This document shows, piece after piece, positions 33,015-42,973 of a stretch of DNA of 64,000 nucleotides. The notes below the pieces were generated by a model. The model made no database searches and was not told where the DNA came from. It was given only the letters and a program-made list of their open reading frames with translations. The number at the start of each line of letters is the position of its first letter. The first letter of the stretch is position 1. The translations under genes and the position numbers were made by a program. Source of the stretch: Neoarius graeffei (Eukaryota; Chordata; Actinopteri; Siluriformes; Ariidae); the NCBI RefSeq assembly GCF_027579695.1, contig NC_083583.1, forward strand, positions 20,436,257 through 20,500,256, read 5' to 3'.

Positions 33015-33870
33015 TTTTTTTAAACTTAACCTTTATTTAACCAGGAAAGACTACTGAGATTTAAAAAATCTCTTTTACAAGAGCGTCTTGGCCAAGACGG
33101 GCAGCAGCACTGTTAACAAAACATAGAGTCAAAACATACATCCATACACACAACATTAAACAATTACCAAAATAGTTTACGCAATGGGGCGGCACGGTGG
33201 TGTAGTGGTTAGCACTGTCGCCTCACAGCAAGAAGGTCCTGGGTTTGAGCCCCGGGGCCGGCGAGGGCCTTTCTGTGTGGAGTTTGCATGTTCTCCCCGT
33301 GTCTGCATGGGTTTCCTCCGGGTGCTCCGGTTTCCCCCACAGTCCAAAGACATGCAGGTTAGGTTAACTGGTGACTCTAAATTGACCGTAGGTGTGAATG
33401 TGAGTGTGAATGGTTGTCTGTGTCTATGTGTCAGCCCTGTGATGACCTGGCGACTTGTCCAGGGTGTACCCCGCCTTTCGCCCGTAGTCAGCTGGGATAG
33501 GCTCCAGCTCGCCTGCGACCCTGTAGAACAGGATAAGTGGCTACAGATGGATGGGTTTATGCAATGAAGAGATAATTTAAAAGTAATCAACAAAAGTTCA
33601 TTAAAAATCTATATACAAAAAAAAATCAGGCAAAACATCTACAGCTAGATGTTTCTGTCTGCAAATCATTTAAAATCGCTTTCAATACATGTAGTGAAAC
33701 CACCTCCTTCAGTTTCAGGTCGGTTTGTAATTGGTTCCAAACAGAGGGCGCAAAAACACTTAAATGCCTTTTTGCCCAGTTCAGTACAGACCTTTGAAAC
33801 AGAAACTAAGAACAGATCCTGCAAAGAAAGACTGAAACTGACCACACTTTATTGACAAACACACATTTAT
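33015..33870 (-). repeat. Diverged retroelement-like repeat, SINE inside
   Basis: TTAACCTTTATTTAACCAGG, AAAATCTCTTTTACAAGAGC and CTTGGCCAAGACGGGCAGCA form a phrase that recurs widely in fish genomes, here followed after a SINE by about 300 bp of related AT-rich DNA. Probably the 3' part of an old LINE on the minus strand. No protein motif. Confidence 0.4.
33187..33554 (+). mobile_element. SINE with 12-bp target duplication
   Basis: Full-length copy with a GATGGATGG-type end. Flanked by GTTTACGCAATG (33175-33186) and GTTTATGCAATG (33555-33566). Confidence 0.94.
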
Positions 33871-34588
33871 ATGTAGACTGCCTTTCAGATTTTTCAAGTG
33901 TAGGTCATAAAAAGAATTTTCCCTGACACCCAATTATTTTTGTTGAGTGGACCGAAAGCTACCAAACTCGAATCACAGACTTCCAATTTTAGTAGTTTTT
34001 TTTTAATAGAACAATCAATGAATTTAGGACCATGTGGCCCTAAATTCTCCGCTATTTTTTCCTGCTTCACCATGACCCAGTACAAGATACTATGTCATGT
34101 ATCATGTGGTGGGCTTTCCCTGTTCATGCAAGGCATTGTGGGATACAAGTTTGAAACAGGAGAGAAAAATGGAGGATGTGAGTGTGTGAATGAAACGTGA
34201 AAGACTGACTACAGTAGCGGAAAGTGAGAAGAAAAGACGCTATGTTGCGAAGTAAAGGAAACACAGGACCAAACTAATAAATATCGGCGGTCAGCGAGCA
34301 CCTCGGTGTGATCAGCTGTTCGTTTAGCGACAGAATGATGGAACTGTAATTGCACAGTCAAAGGTAAACCTGTAGATGGCAGTAATGCAACATTGTGGAT
34401 GCCAGCTGCTGTAAAACCCAAAAGAAGATGAAAAAGAAGGGAAAAAGGTAAACCTGCGTATGCACACACCAGACTTCCTCTGCCTGCTTGACTGCACGAA
34501 GCGAGCGATTTCATGCATATTATTTGCTTGGGAATCCCCTCAAATTAAATAACTTCCCAGCCACAAAATAGCCTGTTTTTTTAAAGAT

Positions 34589-36197
34589 TACAACCCCGAT
34601 TCCAAAAAAGTTGGGACAAAGTACAAATTGTAAATAAAAATGGAATGCAATAATTTACAAATCTCAAAAACTGATATTGTATTCACAATAGAACATAGAC
34701 AACATATCAAATGTCGAAAATGAGACATTTTGAAATTTCATGCCAAATATTGGCTCATTTGAAATTTCATGACAGCAACACATCTCAAAAAAGTTGGGAC
34801 GGGGGCAATAAGAGGCTGGAAAAGTTAAAGGTACAAAAAAGGAACAGCTGGAGGACCAAATTGCAACTCATTAGGTCAATTGGCAATAGGTCATTAACAT
34901 GACTGGGTATAAAAAGAGCATCTTGGAGTGGCAGCAGCTCTCAGAAGTAAAGATGGGAAGAGGATCACCAATCCCCCTAATTCTGTGCCGACAAATAGTG
35001 GAGCAATATCAGAAAGGAGTTCGACAGTGTAAAATTGCAAAGAGTTTGAACATATCATCATCTACAGTGCATAATATCATCAAAAGATTCAGAGAATCTG
35101 GAAGAATCTCTGTGCGTAAGGGTCAAGGCCGGAAAACCATACTGGGTGCCCGTGATCTTCAGGCCCTTAGATGGCACTGCATCACATACAGGCATGCTTC
35201 TGTATTGGAAATCACAAAATGGGCTCAGGAATATTTCCAGAGAACATTATCTGTGAACACAATTCACCGTGCCATCCGCCGTTGCCAGCTAAAACTCTAT
35301 ATTTCAAAGAAGAAGCCGTATCTAAACATGATCCAGAAGCGCAGACGTCTTCTCTGGGCCAAGGCTCATTTAAAATGGACTGTGGCAAAGTGGAAAACTG
35401 TTCTGTGGTCAGACGAATCAAAATTTGAAGTTCTTTATGGAAATCAGGGACGCCGTGTCATTCGGACTAAAGAGGAGAAGGACGATCCAAGTTGTTATCA
35501 GCGCTCAGTTCAGAAGCCTGCATCTCTGATGGTATGGGGTTGCATTAGTGCGTGTGGCATGGGCAGCTTACACATCTGGAAAGACACCATCAATGCTGAA
35601 AGGTATATCCAGGTTCTCGAGCAACATATGCTCCCATCCAGACGACGTCTCTTTCAGGGAAGACCTTGCATTATCCAACATGACAATGCCAAGACACATA
35701 CTGCATCAATTACAGCATCATGGCTGCGTAGAAGAAGGGTCCGGGTACTGAACTGGCCAGCCTGCAGTCCAGATCTTTCACCCATAGAAAACATTTGGCG
35801 CATCATAAAACGGAAGATACAACAAAAAAGACCTAAGACAGTTGAGCAACTAGAATCCTACATTAGACAAGAATGGGTTAACATTCCTATCCCTAAACTT
35901 GAGCAACTTGTCTCCTCAGTCCCCAGACGTTTACAGACTGTTGTAAAGAGAAAAGGGGATGTCTCACAGTGGTAAACATGGCCTTGTCCCAACTTTTTTG
36001 AGATGTGTTGTTGTCATGAAATTTAAAATCACCTAATTTTTCTCTTTAAATGATACATTTTCTCAGTTTCAACATTTGATATGTCATCTATGTTCTATTC
36101 TGAATAAAATATGGAATTTTGAAACTTCCACATCATTGTATTCCATTTTTATTTACAATTTGTACTTTGTCCCAACTTTTTTGGAATTGGGATTGTA
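34589..36197 (+). mobile_element. Tc1-A element, nearly intact
   Basis: CAACCCCGATTCCAAAAAAG at the left and CAATCCCAATTCCAAAAAAG (reversed) at the right, TA on each side. TIR arms about 200 bp. Inserted at the TA of AGATTATTACAG in the TTAA element; copy B keeps GAGATATTACAG there. Confidence 0.95.
34899..35975 (+). CDS. Tc1-A transposase, open 358-codon frame
   Basis: DD34E cut-and-paste transposase for TA targets. Helix-turn-helix region residues about 28-67 ([20 protein letters not shown]), AT-hook-like GQGRKT (about 75-80), second DNA-binding part about 100-135, then the catalytic Asp172 ([11 protein letters not shown]), Asp262 ([10 protein letters not shown]) and Glu297 (SPIENIW), with 34 residues between the last two. 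No stop or frameshift. The usual family length of about 340 fits a start at the internal MGRGSPIPL (ATG 34953); the upstream ATG is in frame and conserved in the second copy. Differs from that copy at about eleven positions and keeps the more usual WSDESKF. Thr266 replaces Pro in the second motif. Activity unknown. Confidence 0.93.
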   Translation: MTGYKKSILEWQQLSEVKMGRGSPIPLILCRQIVEQYQKGVRQCKIAKSLNISSSTVHNIIKRFRESGRISVRKGQGRKTILGARDLQALRWHCITYRHASVLEITKWAQEYFQRTLSVNTIHRAIRRCQLKLYISKKKPYLNMIQKRRRLLWAKAHLKWTVAKWKTVLWSDESKFEVLYGNQGRRVIRTKEEKDDPSCYQRSVQKPASLMVWGCISACGMGSLHIWKDTINAERYIQVLEQHMLPSRRRLFQGRPCIIQHDNAKTHTASITASWLRRRRVRVLNWPACSPDLSPIENIWRIIKRKIQQKRPKTVEQLESYIRQEWVNIPIPKLEQLVSSVPRRLQTVVKRKGDVSQW

Positions 36198-36284
36198 TTA
36201 CAGAAATAAACATATATCACAATGACCAAATTTCAGCGAGGACTACATTTCAACAATTTTATGAAATCGAAAGGCTGTCTCGCT

Positions 36285-36731
36285 TTAACTTCGCCTATCA
36301 AAAATCATAAGCAGGTACTCCACAACAGCATAAGTGATTACTATGGGCCCAAAATAAAGCAAACAAATGCAAAAAAGGATCAAATATAAGTAAAGTTTCA
36401 CAAAGTTTTGCATTAGCTGCAGCAGCTGACTGCACTTGCCAATGGTTAGGGTTGTGATTTAATTGGTCACAGCATTTTATTATGGCATCTTGAAAAAAAT
36501 CTCAAGCCAGACGTGTGAAGTGGAACTTGCATCATCAACACACTATTTAATGTGTTTCAGAGAGCTACATTTGTAATGATTCATGTTTTAATCCAGTATT
36601 ATTGGTAACGAAGGAAAACCTTTTTGATTTGAGTAGTTCTCTCTGTCAGTTGTCTGTTATTGTGTGTGCCATACATGCTTGAGCTTTTACGATTTGCATC
36701 ATTGCTGGTAAAATGTAATACGCAACCGTGC
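36285..36731. other. No gene seen
   Basis: Unique-looking DNA between two elements. Confidence 0.4.
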
Positions 36732-37199
36732 TATACACTCACCGGGCACTTTATTAGGTACACCCATCCACCTGCTGTTCTGTTTTTTGCAGTTCTCTAA
36801 TCAGCCGATCCCTTGTCAGCAGCACAATGCAGATACAAATCAAGAGCTTCAGTTAATGTTCACTTCAAACATCAGAATGGGAAAAATTCTGATCTCAAAG
36901 TGTGACTTTCACTGTGGCAGGGTGTTGGTTTGAGCCAGATGGACTGGTTTGAGTATTTCAGAAACTGCTGATCTCCTGGGGGTTTCACACACAACAGTCT
37001 CTAGAGTTTACACAGAATGGTGTGAAAAACAAAAAACATTGAGTGAGTGACAATTCTGTAGGTCGAAATGTCTTGTTGATAAGAGAGGTCAGAGGAAAAT
37101 GGCCAGATTGGTTCGAGTTGCCAGGAAGGATATAGCAACTCATCGCAACTCTTTACAACCATGGTGAGCAGAAAAGCATCTTCTGAAACAGTAGAAGAC

Positions 37200-37699
37200 T
37201 AGCCTGGGAAATCCCATGCTGCTTTGCACAATCATTCCGATCTGAAAAGACAGCATGGAAAATATGGTCTAAAGGCTCGCCTGAGTTAGGGAGCCAATCA
37301 GAGAGTGGGGAGGGGTGGAAAGACAGTGACACATACTACTCGACAAACGGAAGCTTGTAGTTTATTTGGGACTGTTTACGGATCACATTTAACATGGCGG
37401 CGAGCGATACGAACCAAACTTTCGATCAAGCTTTAGACACTGTTCTGAATAGTTTAGAGCGAAAGTTTGTTTTAAAAAACTCTTTCCTTCTCTTCTTCGC
37501 CTCTTCGTCGCTCTAACTACATCACCGGGTACAACTGCCATGATTGGCCATGGGCTACGTATACGCCAAAAGATAGACATTCGCAATGTCCAATAAACGG
37601 CCGTTGACAATAGTAAACCACACCTCCCCTACGAGAAATTCAATAGGCGGATTCCAGACCATATTTCACTTGTGATATGGTCTGGTGTTAACCAGACTA
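37200..37699 (+). mobile_element. 500-bp TIR element with 9-bp duplication
   Basis: GTAGAAGAC is present on both sides (37191-37199 and 37700-37708). Ends TAGCCTGG and (reversed) TAGTCTGG. It has a near-terminal hairpin at the right (GGATTCCAGACCATAT and ATATGGTCTGGTG). Superfamily unresolved: the duplication length would fit hAT-, Mutator- or P-like groups. Contains a short open frame at 37394. Confidence 0.65.
37394..37516 (+). pseudogene. Truncated N-terminal frame of unknown protein
   Basis: Forty codons beginning MAASDTNQTFDQALDTVLNS then LERKFVLKNS, ending FFASSSL. The F-x-x-A-L-x-x-V-L pattern is faintly like the start of RecQ-type helicases carried by some fish repeats, but there is no helicase motif here. 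Treat as unidentified. Confidence 0.3.
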
Positions 37700-37793
37700 G
37701 TAGAAGACCACATTGGGTTCCGCTCCTGCCAGCCAAGAATAGGACTCTTAGAATCAAGAACAAGTTACTATTAAAGTGGCCGGTGTGTGTATA

Positions 37794-39112
37794 TAAACAC
37801 GCTGATGAGCCATAACATTAAACCCACCTGCTTAATATTGTGTACGTCCTTCTTGTGCCATCAAACAGCTCTGATGCATCGAGGCATGGATTCGACAAGC
37901 CCGCTAAAGATGTTCTGTGGTATATGGTACCAAGATGTTAGCAGCAGATCCTTTAAGTCCTGTAAGTTGTGAAATGGAGCCTCTATGGCTCAGACTTGTT
38001 TGTCCAGTACAAACTACAGATGCTCAATCAGATTGAGATCTGGGGAATCTGGAGGCCAAATCAACACCTTTAACTGAAAGGTCAAAGGTTTGATTCCCTG
38101 GACTAGCAGGAATGACTGATGTGCCCTTGAGCAAGGCACCTAACCCCCTGACTGCTCTCCAGGCTGCTCTGGGTATGTTGTATGTTGCGTCTGTGAAATG
38201 CCAGTAATGTAATGTAATGTAACTCTTTGTCATGTTCCTGAACAGTGTTTGTTCAGGCTGAAAGAGACCACTGCTATTAGGGAATACCATTATCATGAAA
38301 GGGTGTACTTGGTCTGCAACAATGTTTAGGTCAGTGATACGTGTCAAAGTAATATCTACATGAATGCCAAGGTTTCCCATTAGAACATCACACTGCCTCT
38401 GCCAATTTTGCTCTTCCCATAGTGTATCCTAGGGCCGTCTCTTAACCAGGTAAGTGACGCATACACACCCGGCCATCCACGTGATGTAAAAGAATATGTG
38501 ATTCATCAGACCAGGCCACATTCTTCCATTGCTCTGTGGTTCAGTTCTGATGCTCATGTGCCTATTGTAGGTGCTGTCCACAGTGGACAGGGGTCAGCAC
38601 AGGCGCTCTGACTGGTCTCCAGCTATGTAGCCCAATACACAGCAAGCTGAGCTGCACTGCGTGTTCTGACACCTTTCTATCATAGCCAGCATTAACTTCT
38701 TCAGCAATTTATGCTACAGTAGCTCTTTTGTGGGATTGGACCAGACAGACTAGTCTTTCCTCCCCACAAGCATCAATGAGCCTTTGACACCCATGACCCT
38801 GCCGCTGGTTCACCGGTTGTTCTTCCTTGGACCACTTTTGGTAGGTACCAACCACTGCATACCGGGAACACCCCACAAGACTTGTTGTTTTGTTCGATGC
38901 TCAGACCCAGTCATCTCATCATCACAATTTGGCCCTTGTCAAAGACACTCAGCTCCTTACACTTGCCCATTTTTCCTGCTTCCAACACATCAACTTCAAG
39001 AACTGACTGTTTCCTTGCTGTCTAATATATCCCACCCCTTTGCAGGTACCATTGTAATGACAGTCAATGCTGTTCACGTCACCTGTCAGTGGTTTTAATA
39101 GATTGGACTTGT
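37794..39112 (-). mobile_element. Tc1-F element, decayed, SINE inside
   Basis: The left end GATGAGCCATAACATTAAAC and the right end (reversed) CTATTAAAACCACTGACAGG match a common fish Tc1-like family. The minus strand keeps transposase phrases in order: an N-terminal SGSEHRT-like part near 38900, ATVA-like near 38720, the first Asp (WPGLMNHIF, with Asp lost) near 38500, then VADQVHPFMIMVFPNSSGLFQ near 38280 and the end near 37850. Many stops. A SINE cuts it at 38071. Confidence 0.8.
38071..38221 (+). mobile_element. Short SINE, TAATG-tailed
   Basis: GGTCAAAGGTTTGATTCCCT (B-box region), GCCCTTGAGCAAGGCACCTA, then a GTAATGTAATGTAATGTAA tail. TAACT on both sides. Related to the CTT-type tail of the SINEs at 5088 and 40871 through the CCTTGAGCAAGG block, but with a different end. 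Confidence 0.75.
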
Positions 39113-39123
39113 GTATATATGTA

Positions 39124-39200
39124 TACGATCAGCCGTGATATTAAAACCACTGACAGGTGAAGTAAATAACATTGATTATCTCATTACAATGGTCATTAAT
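39124..39200 (+). mobile_element. Tc1-F terminal fragment, opposite orientation
   Basis: ACGATCAGCCGTGATATTAA then AACCACTGACAGGTGAAG is the same 5' end as the neighbouring Tc1-F but pointing the other way. The two form a head-to-head imperfect palindrome around 39115. Confidence 0.75.
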
Positions 39201-40870
39201 CCATCTGTTCTGTAGAAATACTGTAATGGTTCACCCAACTGTTCTTATATAATCCCAGTAAAGGATAAGACAACTGTTCTTACGGTATATAAATCTGTTA
39301 AGGGTTACTCCCTTATAGAAATACTGCAAATGATGATAATCCAGCTGTTCTTACACAAACACTTTAAGGGTTAATCCAGCTATTCTCATCTCAACACTGT
39401 CAACGTTAATCCAACTCTTCTTGTGTAAAAACTGTAATAGTTCATCATGCTGTTCTTAGATAAAAACTGTTAGGATTAATCCAGCTGTTTATACTGTATA
39501 TAAACACTCTAAGGGCCAAGCTGTACATTTTATATACAGTAAATGCCGTAAAGATCAATCCAGATGTTCTTATACAACCATTATAACTCTTCATCTGTCT
39601 GTTCCTATAAATACTCTAAGGGTAATTGTAGCTGTTCTTATAGGAACATTGTACAGTTTAATCCAGCTGTTTAATATAGGTACATTTAAGAGGTAATTCT
39701 TCTCTTCTTATATCAACGCTTTAAAGCTAGATGGCCTTTCGATTTCATAAAATCAATGAAATTTAGTTCCCTCTGAAATTTGGTCATTGTGATATATGCT
39801 TATTTCTGTAATATCTCACAAAATATCAGGCCATTCTGTGGCTGGGAAGTTATTTAATTTGAGGGGATTCCCAAGCAAATAATGTGCATGAAATCGTTCG
39901 CTTCATGCAGTCAAGCAGACAGAGGAAGTCCATGTGTGCATGCGCAGGTTTACCTTCTTCTTTTGGGTTTTACGGCAGCTGGCATCCAGTGTCGCATTAA
40001 TGCCATCTACAGGTTTACCTTTGGCCGTGCACTGACAGCTCCATCATTCTGTCGCTAAACGAACAGCTGATCACACCGAGGTGCTTGCTGACCGCCGATA
40101 TTTATTAGTTTGGTCCTGCGTTTCCTTTCCTTCACAACATAACGTCTTTTTTTTCCCACTTTCTGTTACTGTAGTCGGTCTTTCACATTTCATTCGCACA
40201 CTCACGTCCTCCATTTTCTCTCCTGTTTCAAATTTGTATCCCACAATGCCTTGCGCGAATGGGGAAAGCCCACCACGTCATGCATGACGTAGTATCTTGA
40301 ATTGGGTCATGGTGAAGCAGGAAAAAATAACGGAGAATTTCGGTCCACATGGTCCTAAACTCATTAATTGTTCTATTTTTTAAAAAATAATAATAACATT
40401 GGAAGTCTGTGATTCTAATTCAGTAGCTTTCGATCCACTAAACAAAAATAATTGGGTGTCGGGGAAAATTCTTTTTATGACCTAAACTTGAAAAATCTAA
40501 AAGGCAGTCTAGCTTTAAGGGTTCATCCATATGTTCTATAGAAATGGTGTAAGGATTAATTCATTTATAGACAGTAAGGGTCAGTGGGTTTGTTCTTATA
40601 AAAACACTGTAAGAGTTAAATCAGCTGTTCTGTCGAAACACTGTAAGGATTAATTGAGCTGTTCTTTGACAAACACTTGAAGGATTAATCCAGCTGTTCG
40701 ATAGAAACACTATAAGGTTAAGTTTAGCTGTTCTTATGTAAAGCCTGATGTGTAATCCAATTCTTCTTATACAAACAGAGTAAAGGGTTTAATATAAACA
40801 TTTCTGTGTTGTATAAATGTTCATTTAGCTGCTTTATAGAGACACATTGCAAAGATGCATCCAACACTGT
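39200..40870 (+). repeat. Decayed minisatellite, about 43-bp units
   Basis: Around twenty diverged units with the consensus words CACTGTAAGGGTTAATCC and AGCTGTTCTTATA, in 39200-39720 and 40519-40864, with possible traces after 44795. The TTAA element copy B (39725-40514) splits it. Unit length drifts between about 38 and 48 bp. Confidence 0.75.
39725..40514 (-). mobile_element. TTAA-type Kolobok-like element (copy B)
   Basis: AGCTAGATGGCCTTTCG at the left and reversed AGCTAGACTGCCTTTTAG at the right, with exact TTAA on each side (39721-39724 and 40515-40518). Length 790 bp. On the minus strand an ATG at about 40217 begins MEDVSVRMKCERPTTVTES and then a basic stretch, before a stop. It is the uninterrupted relative of 33871-36284. 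Confidence 0.8.
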
Positions 40871-41331
40871 GGGCGGCACAATGGTGTAGTGGTTAGCACT
40901 GTCTCTTCACAGCAAGAAGATTCTGGGTTTGAGCCCAGTGGCCGACGGGGGACTTTCTGTGTGGAGTTTGCATGTTCTTCCTGTGTCTGCGTGGGTTTCC
41001 CCCACAGTCCAAAGACATGCAGTTAGGTTAACATGGGGCGGCCTTGGGCTGAAGTGCCCTTGAGCAAGGTACCTAACCCCCAACTGCTCCCTGAGTGCTG
41101 TAGTATGGCTGCCCACTGCTCTGGGTGTGTGTGCACGCGCGCGTGTGTTCACTGCTTCAGATGGGTTAAATGCAGAGCATCAGTGGTGTAGCCAGGATAT
41201 TTTACATGGGGTGGCCAAAGGGGGGCCAAGGATATACAAGGGGTGGCTATGCTGTGACTAAATAAAGGGGGGGGGGGTTCCGGGGGTCCTCCCCCGGGAA
41301 ATTTTGAATTAACTAGATTTGATTTCCTGTC

Positions 41332-42367
41332 CCTTACGAAAATTAACCATGGCTTTACTATGAAAACTAACCATGGTTTTACCATGGTTTATAGTTATTC
41401 ATGGTTTTCATGGTTTTTTGGGTAACCATGAAAACCATGGTGCATTTTACCTCAATGTTCACTTAAATTTTTAGGTTCTAAGTAAATGTTAGGGCGGCAT
41501 GGTGGTGTAGTGGTTAGCACTGTCGCCTCACAGCAAGAAGGTCCTGGGTTCGAGCCCCGGGGCCGGCGAGGGCCTTTCTGTGCGGAGTTTGCATGTTCTC
41601 CCCGTGTCCGCGTGGGTTTTCTCCGGGTGCTCCGGTTTCCCCCACAGTCCAAAGACATGCAGGTTAGGTTAACTGGTGACTCTAAATTGACCGTAGGTGT
41701 GAATGTGAGTGTGAATGGTTGTCTGTGTCTATGTGTCAGCCCTGTGATGACCTGGCGACTTGTCCAGGGTGTACCCCGCCTTTCGCCCATAGTCAGCTGG
41801 GATAGGCTCCAGCTTGCCTGCGACCCTGTAGAAGGATTAAGCGGCTAGAGATAATGAGATGAGATGAGATGAGTAAATGTTAATGTATCTGGGCTGTTAA
41901 TTGAGATCCTTCTCTACAGCATTGACTGTTGGATGAAAGCATGGTAATACTGTACTACAGTTAGTGCATCCTTTTAAAAACCATACTATCCCTTTTTAAA
42001 CTAATTTCATAGTTACTATGACTTATTACACATACAACTATGATGCTACCACAGCTACTGCAGTACTATGGATAAACCACAGTAATGCTATGGTTGGTTC
42101 ATAGTACTTAGAATCACCATGAAATACCATAGTAGACCCATGGTTACTACCATGGATGAACCATAGTAATACTATGGTTGGTTCATAATACTTAGAATCA
42201 CCATGAAATACCATGGTAGAACCATGGTTACTACCATGGATGAACCATAGTAATACTATGGTTGGTTCATAGTACTTAGAATAACCATGAGATACTATGG
42301 TAGAATCATGGTTACTACATAAAAAACATGGTAAAACCATAGTAAACCATGGTAGATTTTCGTAAGG
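41332..42367 (-). repeat. CCATGG-rich element (copy 2), SINE inside
   Basis: Reverse-orientation, near-identical partner of 23017-23562. Ends CCTTACGAAAATTAACC and (reversed) CCTTACGAAAATCTACC. It has three 84-bp units where copy 1 has two. A SINE (41492-41871) is inserted where copy 1 is empty. Confidence 0.82.
41492..41871 (+). mobile_element. SINE with 11-bp target duplication
   Basis: Full-length, little diverged. AGTAAATGTTA at 41481-41491 and 41872-41882. Copy 1 of the host repeat (around 23425) keeps a single copy of this site, so this is a genuine retroposition. Confidence 0.96.
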
Positions 42368-42739
42368 GGTATTCTGATGTATCTGGTGGCATATCTGGTG
42401 CCTAACTCATGAACAAAACCCATGTGAGCCAAGAGGTCAGAAATTAATGTATTAATTTATTTATGTAACATAAAGCATCTGCAAAACAAAGAAACCATCC
42501 AACTTGTTTACTCTAGTTAAGCATCAGGATTTTAACGATCACTACTAAAATGCAAAAGTAAAAACTAAAAGATCACCTGTCCCAGGCACCTGGGAAGTAG
42601 TAAGGATATTAGTCAGGCTTGAATAAAGAGTGCTTTGCTCAGGAAAAGCAAAATACTTGTATACTTAACTCATACATACAACATATGTAAACACTTACAA
42701 CATGTTGTGATATTGTCCATTGTAAGTACTGTACAAACT

Positions 42740-42919
42740 AAATGTGTTGAATTACAAAATGTGTTTGTGTTTGTGTGCGCGTGTGTGCGTGAGTGACAGT
42801 GTTACGCTGATGTAACACATGACATAGATGAGGTGTAGTGCATGAGTGGTGTGTGTGTGTGAGAGAGAGGGGGAAAGTATGTGCACTGCATGTAGATATA
42901 GATGAGCTGTAGTATACGA

Positions 42920-42973
<54 letters not shown>

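Larger units (their letters stand above)
33871..36284 (+). mobile_element. TTAA-type element (copy A), split by Tc1-A
   Basis: Reverse-orientation partner of 39725-40514. The right end is next to TTAA (36285-36288); the left end has decayed. Without Tc1-A (34589-36197) it is about 0.8 kb. It carries an ATGGAGGATGTGAGTGTG start near 34171 (MEDVSV in copy B) that soon hits a stop. Copy B shows the uninterrupted Tc1 target. Confidence 0.75.
36732..37793 (+). mobile_element. Tc1-D element, internally deleted
   Basis: Ends TACACTCACCGGGCACTTTA and (reversed) TACACACACCGGCCACTTTA. Plus-strand remnants of the transposase N-terminus are visible (ISETADLLG-like, TTVSRVYTEW-like, MARLVRVARKD-like). 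The DDE core is deleted. A separate 500-bp element interrupts it at 37200-37699. Its right end abuts Tc1-F. Confidence 0.85.

Noticed and set aside
33184..33567. Long open frames (over 100 codons) in many SINE copies on both strands
   Set aside because: They recur only because the SINE body itself is open in several frames. No protein motif, and the same peptide appears at every copy.
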